The notes under the pieces are model-generated. The model saw only the letters and a list, made by a program, of their open reading frames with translations, was not told where the DNA came from and did no database searches. Of a DNA stretch of 64,000 nt, positions 11,747-21,080 are shown piece by piece (position 1 is the stretch's first letter; every line of letters begins with the position of its first letter). The stretch covers positions 512,980,686-513,044,685 of the forward strand of contig CM066037.1 in NCBI GenBank assembly GCA_033557465.1. Direction: 5' to 3'. Both the position numbers and the translations under genes were made by a program. Source of the DNA: Ichthyophis bannanicus (Eukaryota > Chordata > Amphibia > Gymnophiona > Ichthyophiidae).

Positions 11747-13660
11747 CTCCTATCTAGAGAACTTTGCCTTCCTGGCCCTGAACGGCCCAGAACCCTCCAC
11801 CATCCCAGGAAGGTTATGTCATTTTGCCCCCAGATGGTGTCGGATAACAGCAGAAAATTGGATTCTGTCTATTGTACGAGAGGGGTACATGCTTCATTTC
11901 CTCAGCATGTCCCCTCCTACAATGGTAAGACAGTTCAATTCTCACGCCTCTCCCAACTACCGGTTAGGTCAAGAAGTGTCAATGCTCCTTGCTCAAGAAG
12001 CAATAGAAGAGGTGCCCATTCCCCAACGGGGTACAGGGTTTTACTCCCCCTATTTCCTTATTCCAAAGAAAACAGGAGGGGACAGACCCATTTTAGACCT
12101 CAGAAAATTGAACAAATTCCTGTTGAGAGAGAAGTTCAAAATGATTTCTCTAGGAACTCTGCTGCCATAACTTCGGAGTCAGGATTGGCTTTGTTCTCTA
12201 GATCTCAAGGATGCGTACACTCATGTTCTCATCCATCCAACTCACCGAAAGTTCCTTTGATTCCTGTCTCAAGGGAAGCACTACCAATACAGGGTTCTTC
12301 CTTTTGGCCTGGCTTCTGCACCAAGGGTGTTCACAAAATGGATGGCTGTAGTAGCAGCATTTCTCTGCACCCTGGGAATATTCGCTTTCCCTTACTTAGA
12401 TGACTGGCTCATTCGAGCCCCTAAAGAGCCAAAGGCCAGGGTTGCTCTTTCTCGCACAATGCGCATCCTTCAGTATTTGGGACTTGTCATAAACTTCCCA
12501 AAGTCCAGACTTGCTCCCACTCAATCCCTAGAGTTTATGGGAGCTCTTCTGGATACCAGACAAAGGCCTTCCTTCCACAGCCCCGCTGCCTTCGCATTGT
12601 GCAGTTAGCTTCCCAAGCAGTGCTAAAACCTCACCTCACTGCTCGGGAAATATTAGTTGCTAGGCCACATGGCATCCACTGTGCATGTGGTTCCTTATGC
12701 TTACCTCCATATGAGGACAGCCCAGTGGACCTTATCCACTCAGTGGACTCAGGCGTCAGGTTGCCTGTCAGACAAAATACAAACTCAGATCGCCTTATTT
12801 TGTCCCTCCAATGGTGGCAGTCACCCAAAAACCTTCTGGTGGGGTCTCCTTTTCAGCAACCCCCACTTCAAGCCACTTTAACAGATGCTCCACAGGTGGG
12901 TTGGGGAGCCCACCTGCACGGCCTCTCTACCCAGGGTACCTGGACTCTACAGGAGGCCTATCTCCATATCAACCTCCTGGAGCTCAGAGCAATATTCCTT
13001 GCTCTTCGAGTATTTCACAACCAGCTCAGCTTCAAGACAGTCCTAGTTCAAACGGACAATCAGGTAGCCATGTTCTATGTGAACAAGCAGGACAGAATAG
13101 GCTCTCTGTCGCTGTGCAACGAAGCTTTGCGACTATGGACCCTCACCAGAGAGCGTCAGATTCATCTCCTTGCGGTGTATCTTCCAGGCATTCAAAACTC
13201 TTGGGCAGACACTCAGTCGAGTTCTGCTTCCACACGAATGGTCTTTCCATGCAGACCAGGTGGCCCAAATTTTTCAAATTTGGTGAACCCCGGACATAGA
13301 CCTCTTTGCAAGTCCGCTGAATGCCAAACTTCCCTGGTTCTGTTCCAGAATTCCGGCTCGAGGTTGTCAGGCCAAGGATGCTTTTCTCCTTCATTGGGGT
13401 CAGGACTTCCTGTATGCCTTTCCACCCATTCCCCTAATTCCCAAAACCCTGTTCAAGCTTCAGAGAGACAGAGATCATATGATCCTCATAGCTCCACGTT
13501 GGCCACGGCAACTGTGGTACCCTCTGCTGCTACATCTTTCTCAAGCTCCGCCTCTGGAGTTAGGATCTGCTCCAGATCTTCTTTCTCAAGAGGACGGGAT
13601 ACTGTGGCATCCCAGTCCCCAGTCTCTGCATCTCAGGGCCTTGTTGCTGATAGCCTAGAA
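11747..13660 (+). pseudogene. A1 RT-RNase H gene, broken
   Basis: RT begins with the block ITAENWILSIVREGY (about 11840) and continues GFYSPYFLIPKKTGG, RPILDLRKLN and the catalytic YLDDWL (about 12395). RNase H follows (WGAH near 12905, LLELRAI near 12980, QTDNQVAMFYVNKQ near 13050, then ADT/Q near 13205). A conserved post-RNase H segment (DLFASPLNAKLP type, LLYAFPPIPLIP type) runs to about 13640. A stop interrupts after GTLLP (about 12168), another lies near 12260, and a 2-nt loss near 13210 shifts the frame. It would copy element RNA into circular DNA if intact. Confidence 0.85.
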
Positions 13661-14695
13661 CTTCACGGTCTTAATCTTTCCCAGCAGGTAAAGGACATCC
13701 TTCATGCTTCCAGGAAACCTTCCAGAAGACGCTCTTATGCATTTAAGTGGAAAAGGTTTACCATATGGTGCTCGCAGAAGGATCTTAACCCTCTTGCGAT
13801 ACCTCTGGAATCATTACTGGTGTACCTCCTTCATTTATCAAATGCAGGGTTTAAGACCAATTCAGTGAGAGTCCATTTGAGCACTGTTGCTGCTTCTTTC
13901 AAGCCTCTAAATGGACAACCAATTTCCCCTCATCCTCTCATAGCGAGATTTATGAGAGGCCTTCTTTTAACGAAGCCTCCCATTAAGCCACCACTGGTGG
14001 CATGGGACTTGAATCTGGTACTTGAACAGCTCATGAAACCTCCCTTTCAACCATTAGCCACTACCTCTTTGAAATTCCTGTCCTGGAAGGTTATCTTTCT
14101 CATTGCAATCACATCAGCACGTCGCATCAGTGAATTGCAGGCGTTGATGGCTGATCCTCCTTATACAAGGTTCCATCATGATAAGGTAGTCCTGAGGACT
14201 CATCCACACTTTATGCCAAAGGTGGTTTCGCCCTTTCATTTAAACCAAGCGGTTTACCTTCCTGTTTTCTTTCCAAGGCCTCATGCCTCAAATGCAGAAA
14301 GGAACCTTCATACTTAGGACTGTAAAAGAGCTTTGGCCTTTTACTTGCAAAGGACACAGCAACATAGAAAATCCTCTTAACTCTTTGTTGCTTTTGATCC
14401 TAGTCATTTGGGACTTCCAGTCTCCAAAAGGACACTGTCCAGCTGGATTGCACAGTGTATATCTTTTGCCTATGAGAGTAAGAACCTTCCTCTTGAAGGC
14501 CATGTCACATCTCACAATGTGAGAGCCATGGCAGCCTCAATGGCTCATCTTCACTCTGTGTCTGTCGACGACTTCTGTCGAGCAGCTACTTGGGCTTCGG
14601 TACATACCTTCACAGCCTATTACTGCTTAGACATGGACTCCCGCTGGGATGCCTTGTTTGGTCAGGCTGTTCTTCAACACCTGTTCCAGACTTAA
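13640..14695 (+). pseudogene. A1 tyrosine recombinase, broken
   Basis: The YR integrates the circular cDNA by site-specific recombination. N-terminal core-binding part: SRRRSYAFKWKRFTIWCSQ (about 13720). Catalytic part: SARRISELQAL (box I Arg, about 14117), THPHFMPKVVSPF, then HNVRAMA (HxxR box, about 14515), ATWASVHTFTAYYCLD (Trp and the nucleophilic Tyr, about 14590-14630). A TAG at 14315-14317 and a second stop near 14388 break the frame. The C-terminus ends LFGQAVLQHLFQT at 14692. Confidence 0.85.
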
Positions 14696-14814
14696 TCAAC
14701 TCCTACCCACCATCCCTGGTAGGATGCTAGAGATCCATGGGGGGAAGTGGAGCCCTTTCACAAGGGCACACAACTTTCTGCGGCCATCTCCCTGGCATCT
14801 GCAGCTAGGGAGTC

Positions 14815-14915
14815 CCCATATGTGAAGACTACATTCCTGCTTGTTCCTGGAGATAACATAGTTACTCACCTGTAGCAGGTGATCTCCGGGAACAGCAGGA
14901 ATTTAGTCTTCACAA
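14815..14915. repeat. A1 internal complementary region (ICR)
   Basis: The first third (TGTGAAGACTACATTCCTGC onward) is the reverse complement of the element's left end, and the last part (CAGGTGATCTCCGGG, AACAGCAGGAATTTAG) is the reverse complement of its right end. Between them lies the joined terminus, CATAGTTACTCACCTG. This is the DIRS ICR, which is thought to template circle formation. Confidence 0.9.
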
Positions 14916-15002
14916 GCCATCCACCTCCCCTAGGAGTTGTATATTTCTATCTCTCTCTTTCTTTCTCTCTTTCCCTCTCTTTTTTGTCTCAGCTTTAAAC
15001 TC

Positions 15003-15176
15003 AACTGGAGAGGGACAGTTGGGAAAGGCGGGAAGGCAGCACGCAGGCGCTGTGGGATGCTCCCAAAAGCTTTCCTATTGGACGCTGGGGAGCGTTGCCG
15101 TACCGACGTTACCCATATGTGAAGACTAAATTCCTGCTGTTCCCGGAGATCACCTGTTACAGGTCAGTAACTATGC
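15003..15176 (-). repeat. A1 right ITR with terminal block
   Basis: Inverted copy of the left ITR from AACTGGAGAGGGACAG, then the extra terminal block CACCTGTTACAGGT...AACTATGCT. Here the usual GGTGAGT reads GGTCAGT. The next base begins element B1, whose left end TTCTCCAGGACC follows directly. Confidence 0.85.
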
Positions 15177-15344
15177 TTTCTCCAGGACCAAGCAGGAAGT
15201 CAGTCCTCACTTATGGGTGACGTCGGCGCCGACGGAGCCCTCGCGGAGCAATTTTCCCCAGCTTTCAAAGAAAGCCTTTGGGAATTGCAGCGCGCATGCG
15301 CGGTCGTCTTCCCGCCCGAGGGTGCCATCTTAGCCAGTCTTCTT
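15177..15344 (+). repeat. B1 left ITR
   Basis: Starts TTCTCCAGGACCAAGCAGG and runs to GCCATCTTAGCCAGTC. It is matched in inverted orientation by GACTGGCTAAGATGGC onward at about 20775. Confidence 0.9.
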
Positions 15345-15576
15345 TTTTCCGCGGAGCCCTACAGACGTCCCCGTCTTGTCCCCGCGAAAAAGTTGATTTT
15401 CTTCTTTATTTTATCCTTTTTTCTTTCGGTTCGATGCCGATCTTTTTCCCGCCCGGACTCGCGACGCCGGTCTCGAGTCCTCTTACTTTTTTCGGTTTTT
15501 CTGACTTAGTCAGCTTTCGTTTTCGTTTTCCCTGGCAGCCCGGTCCTTTGACCTCGCAGGGGCCCTTTTTCCCCCG

Positions 15577-17501
15577 ATGGCTGCCAGTGGGTTTAAGCGG
15601 TGTGGTCGGTGTGACCGAAATATGTCACTAACCGACACACACGACTTTTGCCTACGCTGCCTGGGCCCGGATCATGAGGAACTGATCTGTGGGCCCTGCA
15701 GCAAACTGTCCTCAAAGGCGTTGAGGAGTCGGCGGCATCAGCGTGAGAGAATCTTCGCTGACCCCAGCCGTACCCGGACCTCGTCGGAGGCCTCCGTGTC
15801 GAAAGGCTCCAGCTCGGACCGTCGCCGGAGCTCCTCCGACCGGGGTTCTCCCTCCGGGGACCATCGTCGGAAGGAAAAACCCGCGAGGGCGGCGTCGGTG
15901 GACGCTCCTGGTTCCGCGAGGGCCAGGTCGCATAGCCCCGACAGCCGCCCCGGGTCCTTGGAGAAGGAACACGTCCCGAAGCGACCTCGCCTGGAGTCGG
16001 AGATGCCTGCCCGGGTAAGTCCTGTGGTCCTTCTGGACTCGCCTCCGCGACAGCCGACGTCGGGCCCGACGCCGTCGGGGCCCGAGTCGGGGGCTGCTGG
16101 GTCGCCTGAGCTCGGACTCAGGCTGACGGCCTTGGAGAGCAGACTGTCTGCCTTCATGGACCAGCAGAGGGCACTGCTCGCTGGCTTCGCTGGCGTCGCT
16201 GCCCCGACCGCCGGGACGTCGACGTCCAAGTCGACCCCGGAGACCGAGCCGATCCTCGAGTCGATGAGAACTCGAGTCGATCCTCGGTCGAGGTCGCCCT
16301 CGGCCTCCCGTTCGGGACCGAGGTCGCCGACGCCGACTCCCTCGGCGTCAGGGCGGCTGGCGCCGCACCCTGCCCGGGCCGACCCCACCGAGTCTTCGTC
16401 GGAGTCGGTCTGGGAGTCTGAGGAGGAAGAGTCACCTGATTCTTTCCGGACTCGGTGTGTCCCATCGGACTCACCGGAGTCCGAGCCTCGGAAGCAGTCC
16501 CCCCCGGAGGATGCCCGGTTCTCGGACTTCGTTAGGGATATGGCCAAGGCTTTGGCCTTCCCTGCGGATCCCGAGGAGGAGCCTCGAGCCGAAGAGCTCG
16601 ACGCCCTCCAGTATGACTCTCCCGCGAGGGAGCACTTTACTGTGCCGGTTCCTCCTATGCTGGAACGACTACTCTTCCGCATGTGGGAGAGTCCGGCCTC
16701 CTCGCCGGTCCTGAGCAAGCGGGTCGATTCTATCTATCGAGTCCGCAAGAGCCCTGGCTTTCAAAAGGCACAGCTGCCACACCATTCCATGGTAGTGGAA
16801 TCGGCCATGCATCGTCTTAAGAGCCAGAAGATGCACTCCTCGGTGCCTCCTGGAAGGGAGGCCCGTAACCTGGATGGCCTTGGCAAGAAGTGCTTCCAGG
16901 GCTCTATGCTCGCATGTCGTGTCCAGACTTACCAGCTATACATGGGCATGTATCTCCGGGATCTGGCTAAGGAGCTAGCCGGATTCTCCGCTGGTCTCTC
17001 TCCGAGGAGCCCTTGCGGAGGTTCCTAGCCTTGTCCACGGGCATTCGGGAATGCTCTAAGTTCATGTCCCGAGCGGCCTATGATGGCTTTGAAGCCTCGG
17101 CTCGAGTGGCCGCAGCCGGCATCGGTGCCCGCCGACAGGCTTGGCTTCAGTCGTCAGACCTTGAGCCCTGGGTACAGGACAAGTTGGTCGATGTCCCCTG
17201 CCGAGGCGAAAACCTCTTTGGCAAGCCCATGGCGGAAAAGGCTGCACAAATTGAGACTGAGACTCTCACCAGGACCAGGCTTTCTAGGAAGACCTCCGCC
17301 CCTTCCCAGAAAAAGAAGGGCTCGGGGAAAAAGTCCTTTTACCCGAGGAAGGCGGCTGCCTACAAACAATACCCCCATTATCAGGCCCCTGCAGCTCCCC
17401 AACAGGGCCAGCAGGCCAAGGGACGGGGTAACGGGTCCCGTAGGCAGCAAGCCCCCAAGCCTGCACCACCAGCCCCTGCTCAGCAGGGTGGGGGCTTTTG
17501 A
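15577..17501 (+). pseudogene. B1 gag-like gene with one frameshift
   Basis: ATG at 15577 opens MAASGFKRCGRCDRNMSL, with the same Cys/His layout as family A (CGRCDRN, THDFCLRCLG, DHEELICGPC). A long Ser/Pro/Arg-rich linker (residues about 50-300) follows, then an acidic stretch and the conserved core (MLERLLFRMWESP near residue 365, PGFQKAQLPHHSMVVESAM near 395, YQLYMGMYLRDLAKEL near 455). Around 17000 the frame shifts and continues at 17013-17501 (FMSRAAYDGFEA, ENLFGKPMAEKA) to a basic, Gln-rich tail. It is probably the nucleocapsid-like protein. Only the shift near 17000 separates it from an intact gene. Confidence 0.85.
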
Positions 17502-17509
17502 CTCGCTCA

Positions 17510-19414
17510 GCATAGCCTCTCCCCCCCCCGCTGGTTCCTCCCAGCACCGGAGGCCGGCTGGTTCACTTCGCCCACAGGTGGTCCAGCATCACCGCAGATG
17601 CCTGGGTGCTTCAGGTCGTGCGAGAAGGCTACCTTCTCCACTTCCATCAGGTCCCTCCCTCCTATTTTCCGGGAGAACCTCCGCGCCCCCCTCTGCACAG
17701 GGAGTTGCTCCTTCAGGAGTTAGCAGGTCTTCTGCAGGAACAGGCGGTGGAACCGGTGCCACACCACCTGAGAGGTCAAGGCTTTTATTCAAGGTATTTT
17801 CTGATACCAAAGAGAACAGGGGGCCTCAGACCCATCCTGGACTTGCGCAACCTCAACAAGTTCCTTGTGCGGGAGAAGTTCAAAATGCTTACCCTTGGAA
17901 TCCTTCTGCCCTACCTCCAGCAGGGAGATTGGCTATGCTCCTTGGATCTAAAGGATGCCTACACGCACATCCTCATCCACCCAAGCCACCGCCAATACCT
18001 AAGGTTTGTGGTGGCAGGAAATCATTACCAGTACAGGGTACTGCCCTTTGGCCTGTCCTCCGCACCGCGAGTCTTCACAAAATGTCTCGCGGTCGTGGCG
18101 GCCCATCTCCGGCTTCACGGCCTCTATGTCTTTCCGTATCTCGACGACTGGCTCATCAGAGCAGCGTCCGCTCGGGAGGTCACCAACGCCACGCGCCGCA
18201 CGGTGACTCTTCTGCAGCACTTGGGCTTTGTTATAAACTTCGCAAAGTCCACTTTGCTCCCCTCACAGGATCTCGAGTTCATCGGCGCAAGGCTGCACAC
18301 TCCTCAGGCGCGAGCATACCTACCGCTCGACAGGGCTCAACGGCTCATGGACCTAGCCGACCGTTTTCGCAGCCAGCCCCTGGTCTCCGCCAGGCGCTTC
18401 CTGAGACTACTCGGCCATATGGCTTCCACCGTCCATGTGACCCCCAATGCCCGCCTGAATATGCGGTCTGCTCAATGGTGTCTCCGCCAGCAGTGGCGTC
18501 AAGCCACAGGCGGCCTAGCAGACCTAGTGCGCGTCTCCGAGCCGCTGATCTCGTCTCTCCGGTGATGGCTCCGGCAGCCGAACCTCATATTCGGAATGCC
18601 TTTCCAGTCACCTCAGCCGACCCGGGTGCTGACCACCGATGCATCCCTCCTGGGCTGGGGAGCACATTGCCAAGAGGCACGTACTCAGGGCCTCTGGACC
18701 ACGTGGGAGTCTGCTCAGCAGATCAACTTCCTGGAGCTCAGGGCGATCCGCCTAGCTCTCAAGGCCTTCTCCCACCTGACTTCCCACCAGTCCGTCCTTG
18801 TCCAGACGGACAATCAAGTTGCCATGTTCTACGTGAACAAGCAGGGGGGCACGGGCTCCTTCCTCCTCTGCCGGGAGGCACAGAAGCTCTGCTCTTGGGC
18901 CGTCAGTCACGGCATTCTCCTCAAGGCAGTTTATCTCCCGGGCCAAGAAAATTGCCTGGCGGACAAACTCAGCAGGGTCCTCCAGCCGCACGAGTGGCGT
19001 CTGGATCCCTTGGTAGTTCAGAAGCTCTTCCTCAAGTGGGGCCTCCCCACGGTGGATCTCTTTGCCAGTCCTCACAACCGGCAGCTTCCTCGCTTCTGCT
19101 CTCGTCAGCCACACCCCCTTCAGGTTGCGGCGGACGCTTTTCTGATCTCATGGTCGGGGAGCCTTCTGTACGCTTTCCCTCCCTTCCCGCTAGTCTCTCG
19201 GACTCTTTTCAAGGTTCTCCGAGACAAAGCCTTCATGATCCTGGTGGCCCCTCGCTGGCCCAGGCAGCCGTGGTTTCCGCTCCTGCTGCAACTGACGGTG
19301 GAGGATCCGCACCCACTGGGGGTACACCCGGATCTCCTCACTCAGGATCAGGGGTCCCTACTGCACCCCAACCTCAGGTCTCTCAGCCTCATGGCCTGGC
19401 TGCTGAGAGGGTAG
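17510..19414 (+). pseudogene. B1 RT-RNase H gene, one internal TGA
   Basis: The RT starts upstream of the first Met at 17606, since homology begins at GRLVHFAHRWSSITADAW. Palm motifs are GFYSRYFLIPKRTGG, RPILDLRNLNKFL, LDLKDAYTHI and catalytic YLDD at 18137-18148. A TGA at 18563-18565 stands where family A has Trp (QWW against R-stop-W), so one TGG-to-TGA change separates RT from RNase H in the same frame. RNase H shows TTDASLLGWGAH, NFLELRAI, QTDNQVAMFYVNKQ and LADKLSR, giving the D-E-D-D set. The post-RNase H segment (VDLFASPHNRQLPRF, LLYAFPPFPLV, ILVAPRWP) is shared with other DIRS elements and lies where DIRS elements carry a Dam-like methyltransferase domain. That identity is only inferred from position. 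Confidence 0.88.
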
Positions 19415-20451
19415 TCCTTGCTCCCCTTCTCCTGCCGGCGGAGGTGGAGGAGGTCGTCTTGGCTTCGCGACGGCCTTCTACCCGAAAATGCTACGCCCTT
19501 AAATGGCGTCGCTTTGCAGTCTGGTGTACCCAACAGTCTCAGGATCCCTTCTCCTGCCCGGTGTCGGTGATCTTGCAGTACTTACTACACCTCTCTAATC
19601 TGGGACTTAAGTCCAACTCCGTCAAAGTTCACCTCAGTGCTCTTTCGGCACATCATGTGCCGGTGGACGGTAGACCTCTCTCAAGCGACCCTCTCGTAGC
19701 GAGGTTTCTCCGAGGTCTCCTTCTACTTAAACCACCTCTGCGCCCGCCAGCGCCTGACTGGGACCTGAATGTGGTTTTGCAGCGGATCACCTGTCCGCCT
19801 TTTGAACCTATGGCTACCTGTTCTCTCCGTTTTCTGTCTTGGAAAACACTGTTCTTGATAGCCCTCACTTCCGCTAGACGCGTAAGTGAATTGCAGGCCC
19901 TCGTGTCTGATCCCCCTTACACTCGGTTCTACAAAAATAGGGTAGTCCTACGGACTCACCCAAAGTTTCTGCCTAAAGTGGTCTCCCCTTTTCACATCAA
20001 TCAGGAGGTGGTACTTCCAACCTTCTTTCCCAGACCACACTCCAGCCGAGCTGAAACGGTCCTCCATACCCTGGACTGTAGAAGGGCATTGAACTTCTAC
20101 CTTGACCGTACGCGGGAGCACCGTAAAGCTGCTCAGCTTTTTGTGTCTTTTGACCCCAATAAATTGGGGCTCCCGGTCTCCAAGCGTACTCTGTCCATCT
20201 GGGTTGCGGACTGTATCTCTTGGGCTTATGGGGCAGCCGGACTCTCCTTAGAAAGTCGAGTCACGGCTCATTGCGTTCGGGCAAAGGCTACGTCAGTGGC
20301 TTACCTCCGCTCTGTTCCGCTGGCAGACATCTGCCGGGCCGCTACTTGGTCTTCGAGCCAGACTTTTGCGGTCCATTACTGTCTCGAGAGGGAGTCCCGT
20401 AGGGACAGTGCTTTCGGACAGGCAGTCCTCCGTAATCTCTTTGAGGTCTGA
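19400..20451 (+). CDS. B1 tyrosine recombinase, open frame with catalytic residues
   Basis: The recombinase occupies the C-terminal third of a frame open from 17080 to 20451. Core-binding part: STRKCYALKWRRFAVWC (about 19480). Catalytic residues: Arg at 19876 (TSARRVSELQ), His-x-x-Arg with His at 20269 and Arg at 20278 (AHCVRAKA), Trp at 20347, Tyr at 20377 (VHYCLERES). This is the R-HxxR-W-Y set of tyrosine recombinases. It lies in the -1 frame relative to RT-RNase H and overlaps its end. Its true start is unclear: initiation could be by reinitiation, by leaky scanning or from an upstream Met. It would insert circular cDNA and could act on family A ends too. I see no lesion in the recombinase domain. 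Confidence 0.85.
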
Positions 20452-20586
20452 GCAACTCCTACCCTCCATCCCGGATGTGGGCTACCGGTGGGTGATAATT
20501 CAGCGAAGATTCTATCCTTCTGTGCTGCTGAGCTAGAGGGAGCTCATTTTTGTGCTTAGGGTCTCCGGTAGCCTTGAGCTTGGGAG

Positions 20587-20688
20587 TCCCATAAGTGAGG
20601 ACTGACTTCCTGCTTGGTCCTGGAGAAAGCGTAGTTACTCACCTGTAACAGGTGTTCTCCAGGAGCAGCAGGAATCAGTCCTCACTAC
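20587..20688. repeat. B1 internal complementary region (ICR)
   Basis: Contains the complement of the left end (CATAAGTGAGGACTGACTTC...GGTCCTGGAGAA), the joined terminus AGCGTAGTTACTCACCTG, and the complement of the right end (TTCTCCAGGAGCAGCAGG...CAGTCCTCACT). Left- and right-specific variants (GCTTGGTCC against GCTGCTCC) are both kept. Confidence 0.9.
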
Positions 20689-20774
20689 CCTCCCTCCTCC
20701 CCTTGGAGTTGCAATCGTCTGCTTATGTTCTTTTTGCAAATTTTTATGCTGTCTTTTTTAGCTATGTCATCTGA

Positions 20775-20960
20775 CTGGCTAAGATGGCACCCTCGGGCGG
20801 GAAGACGACCGCGCATGCGCGCTGCAATTCCCAAAGGCTTTCTTTGAAAGCTGGGGAAAATTGCTCCGCGAGGGCTCCGTCGGCGCCGACGTCACCCATA
20901 AGTGAGGACTGATTCCTGCTGCTCCTGGAGAACACCTGTTACAGGTGAGTAACTACGCTT
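20775..20960 (-). repeat. B1 right ITR with terminal block
   Basis: Inverted copy of the left ITR, then the palindromic terminal block CACCTGTTACAGGTG followed by AGTAACTACGCT. L1 ORF1 sequence resumes directly after it. Confidence 0.9.
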
Positions 20961-21080
20961 TACCTCCCAACATTTAAGAAGAGGCCTTCATCTGAGGACA
21001 TTGGGACACAGCAAGTAGATATTTTGAATATTACTGATCTTTTGGAATCTTCGTATAAAGTAGTAACACAATTGAAGTAA
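20961..21080 (+). pseudogene. L1 ORF1 relic, part 2 (middle)
   Basis: The frame reads YLPTFKKRPSSEDI, then DILNITDLLESSYKVVT, which continues the L1 ORF1 frame cut at 8869 (VKI) without a missing or repeated codon. It is interrupted again at about 21080 by the L2-like LINE. A 14-bp motif, TAACACAATTGAAG, occurs twice in tandem at the junction (about 21063-21090). Confidence 0.75.

Larger units (their letters stand above)
8870..15176 (+). mobile_element. DIRS retrotransposon A1 (family A), complete ends
   Basis: The element has a left ITR (8870-9009), gag-like, RT-RNase H and YR regions, an ICR (14815-14915) and a right ITR (15003-15176). It starts TCTCCAGGAACAAGCAGG. The right end extends about 28 nt further than the left ITR predicts and finishes in AACTATGCT. 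No target-site duplication is seen, in keeping with YR-mediated insertion. It sits inside L1 ORF1, with B1 immediately downstream. All three coding regions are damaged. The left ITR lacks about 22 bp present in A2 and A3 (after GGAAAG near 8965). Confidence 0.9.
15177..20960 (+). mobile_element. DIRS retrotransposon B1 (family B), best preserved copy
   Basis: Same architecture as family A but clearly diverged and GC/CpG-rich. Left ITR 15177-15344, gag 15577-17501, RT-RNase H about 17510-19414, YR to 20451, ICR 20587-20688, right ITR about 20775-20960 ending AACTACGCT. The two ITRs match almost perfectly (for example CGCGCATGCGCG is present in both), which argues for a recent insertion. It is inserted exactly at the right end of A1. 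The downstream base returns to L1 ORF1. Lesions seen: one gag frameshift and one TGA in RT-RNase H. Confidence 0.92.

Noticed and set aside
8870..15176. LTR retrotransposon or endogenous retrovirus
   Set aside because: Ends are inverted rather than direct, there is no protease or DDE integrase, a tyrosine recombinase and an ICR are present, and no target-site duplication is seen.
15738..16718. Minus-strand 326-codon open frame over B1 gag
   Set aside because: Ser/Gly/Asp-rich mirror of the GC-rich gag linker; no domain and no support in other copies.
17080..19400. The 1123-codon open frame read as one large novel protein
   Set aside because: Only its C-terminal third matches a known domain (YR). 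The rest overlaps the RT-RNase H frame, so without evidence of selection it is reported as a finding rather than as a gene.
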